From Atrichornis clamosus (Eukaryota > Chordata > Aves > Passeriformes > Menuridae), in assembly GCA_013400975.1 (NCBI GenBank), contig WBMZ01003481.1, forward strand, positions 1 through 64,000: 64,000 nt of DNA, given 5' to 3'. The translations under genes were made by a program, and so were the position numbers. The stretch's first letter is position 1. Every line of letters begins with the position of its first letter. The notes below the pieces were generated by a model. The model was given only the letters and a program-made list of their open reading frames with translations. It did no database searches and was not told where the DNA came from. This document shows, in pieces, positions 61,501-64,000 of the stretch.

Positions 61501-63284
61501 ATCTCAAGGGTTTAGTGTTTTTTTGTTGTTGGTTTTGTGGTGGGTTGTTGCTTTGTTTTGCATTTTTCAGGGCGAGTGTAGAAACTGATTTTATATGAAC
61601 ATTTCAGCAAACTGAAATGCATAAACATAAATGCAAGTCAGAACTGATCACCAGCAATACTTCAACCCTCCACTCATCATCCAAAAATGATCTGTATTAC
61701 AACAGGAAAATAAATGCTGATCTGTGAGTGGGAAAAGCGTGAAGGTACTGGAAACAGCACAGGGTCAAAATCTTGCTTTCTCTCTAGAGTTTTACATCAC
61801 AACATGAAAGGGATCCCTCTTTCACCACAGAGGATCGAAGATATTATTAAAGAAGTGTTGCACCTGCAGCTTAGTACCATGCAATCCATGAAAACTATTA
61901 GATCTTCCACTGTTTAGACTAGAAAGATGGAGAAAAAAGACTAGAAAAGAAATTTTAAGTGGCAACAGTACAGGACAATGTTATACTTAGCAGATGGAAG
62001 AAAAAAACATGTGTCAAGCAAACCTACCCTTAAGTCTGACTTTGTGTTGTTAGATCCTTCCCCCTCCACAGCCACATGTCATTGTGGAGAAACAAATCCC
62101 CTGAAACCCTAAGTACATCCATAGATATTTACCCCTAAAGCAGAAAGATTCCATGAAAGCATAAGGTTGCAGACCTATGAATTGCTCTAGGTTGGGGGAA
62201 ACTGTGGATAACCCTTCAGGTACTGTTTCTGCAATACTTAACAATACTGATAGTAACTAAGAGTCCTTCTGAACATAACACTTTAACCAAAAGCTTCTAA
62301 GTCAAGTTGAAGTTAAAGGACTCAAGAAGAAGACTTAAAAAAAGAGACATTAAACTCTTTCATGGTTCAAAGTTTCGGGGGCTCTGAAATTTGTTACATG
62401 TTTTGTCAACCTCTTTTCAGTCCATGCTGTGACAGAGTACGAGGGCTGCAGGATGACAGCAAACATTGTGGGTTTATGGAGTTAGTAATTCCATGTGACA
62501 TTACCATTGTGAGAGCAGCCCCGAAGCCTGGCCAGAGGAGTTCGAACCTTTGAGGGTTCCATTATTCTGGGTGGCCTGGACAAACTTAAAAGCAGCAGCA
62601 ATTTTCCTGTTAAGAGAAAGAGAAAGTAGGTGTTAATCTGTCATGAAACGTGACATTGATTTTGTCACGTCCCTGAAGAATAAATGCAGGCCTGGCCAAA
62701 CCTGCCATGGAGCATGAACTGGTTCTTCTGGTGACCTTTAATTTTTACTCTGCATGACATATTGACAAGTCCACAGTGGTAACATAAAATTAAAAATGAA
62801 ACATCAACTGAGACAAAGTGTGCATTCCACATTTCACAGCCGAACATGATCTTGCATTTTTCCAGGGAGGCAGGAGATTATTTTTTTTTATTGCTGTGAA
62901 ACAATTATCTCTGCCCATTAAAGCGATTCTTTCCATGACACGGTGTTCAAAGTTCCCTTGTTTGGCATATGCACAGAAATGGGGTTGAGAATAGCCCAGT
63001 ATTTTGGGTTATAAATGCAATAATGGTTATCACATCATGCAATTAATCTTTTATATGAGGTATGTACTCAGATACTGAGAACATCATGATAACATCATTT
63101 GTATAAAGGAAAAAATGGCTTCAGTATGACAAACTGATGCTCTCAGGAGAAAACTGATGGATACAAACACTGTTAATCTAATATAATCCTGCAATATTTA
63201 AATACTGTAACATACAATCTGTAACTAGAGAATTACCTTACAATATTGCGCTTTCCTAGATATCTGAAATTTTGCAGACAAACC
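37416..63284 (-). CDS. DOCK10: Dedicator of cytokinesis 10, 3' part (19 coding exons in window)
   Basis: Guanine-nucleotide exchange factor of the DOCK-D (zizimin) group acting on Cdc42 and Rac in the cytosol. The 19 exons join without a frame break to 2446 nt (one base, 814 codons, stop). They start in the ARM-like region ([16 protein letters not shown]), continue through the whole DHR-2/DOCKER domain (about [17 protein letters not shown] to [10 protein letters not shown]) and end with a short tail. The features that separate DOCK10 from DOCK9 and DOCK11, for example [26 protein letters not shown] and [14 protein letters not shown], all match DOCK10. The alpha-10 segment [15 protein letters not shown] carries the valine equivalent to the DOCK9 nucleotide sensor, so catalysis is expected. 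The N-terminal PH and DHR-1 domains lie beyond the right edge. Confidence 0.95.
37536..40767 (-). other. DOCK10 last intron, no other feature seen
   Basis: About 3.2 kb. A 125-codon minus-strand frame at 39661-40038 was checked and does not resemble DOCK10 or any family I know. Confidence 0.55.
40768..40906 (-). CDS. DOCK10: DOCK10 exon, end of DHR-2
   Basis: Acceptor TTTGTACTTGCAG, donor GAACAG|GTCAGA. Codes [20 protein letters not shown], then [15 protein letters not shown], the final DHR-2 helices. Confidence 0.96.
41251..41351 (-). CDS. DOCK10: DOCK10 exon with DHR-2 nucleotide sensor
   Basis: Acceptor TCCCCCCAG, donor TTCAG|GTAAAT. Codes [20 protein letters not shown] and [13 protein letters not shown]. 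The first Val is in the alpha-10 insert that senses bound nucleotide and Mg in DOCK9. Confidence 0.96.
42046..42236 (-). CDS. DOCK10: DOCK10 exon, DHR-2 lobe C
   Basis: Acceptor ending GGAGTAG, donor GTCAAG|GTAATG. Codes [33 protein letters not shown] and [18 protein letters not shown]. Using the AG two bases before SHLF restores Thr at the junction, as in relatives. Confidence 0.94.
42660..43231 (+). mobile_element. Solo long terminal repeat of a passerine endogenous retrovirus
   Basis: About 572 bp, starting TGTGCTGGTGTTGACTGGG and ending GGTTAAACCATGACA, flanked by an imperfect 5-bp repeat (TTCAC/CTCAC). Contains a TATA-like CATATAG near 42914 and an ATTAAA signal at 43118-43123. No internal viral genes, so it is a recombination remnant. 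It lies in a DOCK10 intron, antisense to the gene. Family resembles abundant songbird ERV LTRs; the exact subfamily was not determined. Confidence 0.88.
43850..43877. repeat. (AAAAG)n tract
   Basis: A9 followed by four GAAAA units in a DOCK10 intron. Confidence 0.85.
45024..45234 (-). CDS. DOCK10: DOCK10 exon, DHR-2 lobe B
   Basis: Acceptor ACTGTTGCACAG, donor CACCA|GTATGT. Codes [36 protein letters not shown] and [14 protein letters not shown]. These match DOCK10 over its paralogues. Confidence 0.97.
45714..45860 (-). CDS. DOCK10: DOCK10 exon, DHR-2 lobe B start
   Basis: Acceptor TTTCCAAACAG, donor AACAAG|GTATGA. Codes [20 protein letters not shown], then [16 protein letters not shown] and VKIIQDSNK. 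Confidence 0.97.
45861..50635 (-). other. DOCK10 intron of about 4.8 kb, no other feature seen
   Basis: No exon-like conserved frame, RNA gene or recognisable transposon found by eye. Confidence 0.5.
50636..50749 (-). CDS. DOCK10: DOCK10 exon, DHR-2
   Basis: Acceptor TGTTCCTGTAG, donor GGGCAG|GTAAGT. Codes [20 protein letters not shown] and [11 protein letters not shown], the classic DOCKER motif. Confidence 0.97.
51681..51803 (-). CDS. DOCK10: DOCK10 exon, DHR-2 lobe A
   Basis: Acceptor GTGAAATTGCAG, donor TTTAAA|GTAAGT. Codes [20 protein letters not shown], then [20 protein letters not shown]. Confidence 0.97.
52287..52393 (-). CDS. DOCK10: DOCK10 exon, DHR-2 lobe A insert
   Basis: Acceptor GCACTTCAAG, donor AATGAG|GTCAGC. 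Codes [20 protein letters not shown] and [11 protein letters not shown]. It is less Pro-rich than neighbours but clearly matches DOCK10. Confidence 0.93.
54008..54106 (-). CDS. DOCK10: DOCK10 exon, DHR-2 lobe A
   Basis: Acceptor ACAATATCATAG, donor GGAGGAA|GTGAGT. Codes [20 protein letters not shown] and LLTTHNGG. Phase 1 on both sides, 99 nt, so it could be skipped without a frameshift. Confidence 0.92.
54434..54491 (-). CDS. DOCK10: DOCK10 short exon, DHR-2 lobe A
   Basis: A 58-nt exon with acceptor TCTCATTACAG and donor AAAAG|GTAAGA. Codes [19 protein letters not shown], a hallmark DOCK helix. Confidence 0.96.
55162..55377 (-). CDS. DOCK10: DOCK10 exon, start of DHR-2
   Basis: Acceptor TTTCCCAAAG, donor CAGAG|GTAAAG. 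Codes [20 protein letters not shown], then [18 protein letters not shown] and [19 protein letters not shown], the N-terminal helices of DHR-2. Confidence 0.97.
56749..56859 (-). CDS. DOCK10: DOCK10 exon, region before DHR-2
   Basis: Acceptor CCCCCTGTGCAG, donor ATGAAA|GTAAGA. Codes [20 protein letters not shown] and ANGDKQMK. Confidence 0.96.
57409..57591 (-). CDS. DOCK10: DOCK10 exon, ARM-like region
   Basis: Acceptor TTTTTCAATAG, donor CTACAG|GTAAGT. Codes [40 protein letters not shown] and [15 protein letters not shown]. No long frame in the supplied set covers it; it was read by hand from the minus strand. Confidence 0.95.
59144..59281 (-). CDS. DOCK10: DOCK10 exon, ARM-like region
   Basis: Acceptor GAACCTTTCAG, donor GGCAAG|GTAACC. 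Codes [20 protein letters not shown], then [20 protein letters not shown]. Confidence 0.95.
60012..60124 (-). CDS. DOCK10: DOCK10 exon, ARM-like region
   Basis: Acceptor TATGTGTTGCAG, donor CACCAG|GTATGT. Codes [20 protein letters not shown], then [17 protein letters not shown]. Confidence 0.95.
60499..60623 (-). CDS. DOCK10: DOCK10 exon, ARM-like region
   Basis: Acceptor TTTCAATTCCAG, donor CTGCAA|GTAAGT. Codes [20 protein letters not shown] and [19 protein letters not shown]. The reading frame stays open past the donor, so an unspliced reading would continue wrongly. Confidence 0.95.
62505..62606 (-). CDS. DOCK10: DOCK10 exon, ARM-like region
   Basis: Acceptor TTTCTCTTAACAG, donor CAATG|GTAATG. 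Codes [20 protein letters not shown], then [14 protein letters not shown]. Confidence 0.93.
63237..63284 (-). CDS. DOCK10: DOCK10 48-nt exon, most 5' one in window
   Basis: Acceptor TTATCTTTCAG, donor GTAAG|GTAATT. Codes [16 protein letters not shown]; it joins in phase to KIAAAFK. Upstream exons lie beyond 64 kb. Confidence 0.88.
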
Positions 63285-64000
63285 CTGAAAGATAAAACAA
63301 CACATTGTATGTCTCTTAATGACTTCACACTTATGGAAAAAATCCTGAATCTTAGTGCTACAATGAGACCTGTGGCATATGCACTTTCTAGTAAGCAAAA
63401 AGAATAGAATGCAGCCATTCCCAGCCTAGGGACACACGAGATGTGGCAGCACTTTGCACACCCATGTTCCCCTTCCCCACAGTTGAAAATTCCTGCTTGG
63501 TGAGGTGGCAAAGACCTGGCTGCAAAATCATAGCTTCTTCACCAGCTGAAGGTAAATAATTCACATTTCAATTACAAAATGGTGAGGAAATTCCAAAACC
63601 AGCTACCTGCATGGATTCTGCAGTCATGCATAGACTGGATTGAGCAAACCACCCTGGGGATGTGAAAAGCAGGTCCTCCTACTTTATGTGACTTTTCTTA
63701 TGGTTTGGAAGTTTTGGGGAGCTAAATATTTTTCTCAAGGGAAGAACAGAATCTCAACCCCAAATGAGAAACTACTATGAAAATCTCTTTTAGGGGGAAG
63801 ACCCAAAGCATTACGACCCCTGCTCATGGAAATGACAACATATGGGAGGATATGGATCTAATTAATAATGTCTCATTATGACTTTGGAACACTGTGGGTT
63901 ATTTAAGATACAGGAGCTATCTCAGCCTATTCCACTAGGTGGACAAACCCAAAGAGAAATTGTTTGCAGCTATCACTTTAGAATATTCAACATAAAAATC

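Noticed and set aside
1..64000. CRISPR array, prokaryotic operon, phage or tRNA/rRNA genes
   Set aside because: No regularly spaced repeats, no operon-like gene packing and no tRNA or rRNA signature seen; all coding evidence is spliced vertebrate type.

Overview
The window is vertebrate, bird-type nuclear DNA, most likely from a songbird. Genes are split into 50-320 bp exons with GT-AG introns. The interspersed repeats are CR1 LINE pieces ending in the avian TTCTAT(C/G)ATTCTAT tail, plus one solo retroviral LTR of the kind that is abundant in passerines. There is no bacterial-type gene organisation; nearly all long open frames are chance frames in introns or spacer.

Region 1 (1 to about 17.2 kb, + strand) holds a complete GUCY1B2, the beta-2 subunit of nitric-oxide-sensitive soluble guanylate cyclase. 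It has 16 coding exons, all reading frames join, and the predicted protein is 780 residues. The order is haem-binding H-NOX domain, H-NOXA/PAS domain, coiled coil, class III cyclase domain, and a divergent tail ending in the prenylation box CTLL. Three structural points stand out: the ATG is alone in exon 1, intron 4 is a GC-AG intron, and all key catalytic residues are present in this single subunit.

Region 2 (about 17.2 to 25.7 kb) is spacer leading into a small minus-strand gene. It has a GC-rich first exon coding a short coiled coil and a second exon that joins in phase; I identify it tentatively as CCDC195. A third, 3'-terminal exon near 20.5 kb is possible. A CR1 copy and an (AAT)n tract lie just upstream of its second exon.

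Region 3 (about 25.7 to 37.4 kb) is spacer in which I recognise no gene, ending in the AT-rich 3' flank or UTR of the next gene.

Region 4 (37.4 to 63.3 kb, - strand) holds the last 19 coding exons of DOCK10, a Cdc42/Rac guanine-nucleotide exchange factor of the zizimin (DOCK-D) group. They cover the end of the ARM-like region, the whole catalytic DHR-2 domain and the C-terminal tail; 814 codons plus a partial one join without a frame break. The 5' part of the gene lies to the right of the window. A solo LTR containing the only N of the window sits in one intron.

GUCY1B2 runs towards the two minus-strand genes (convergent arrangement). Nothing suggests that the three genes act together; they are ordinary neighbours. 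Exon borders are read by eye from splice consensus, phase and family similarity recalled from memory; no alignment was run.
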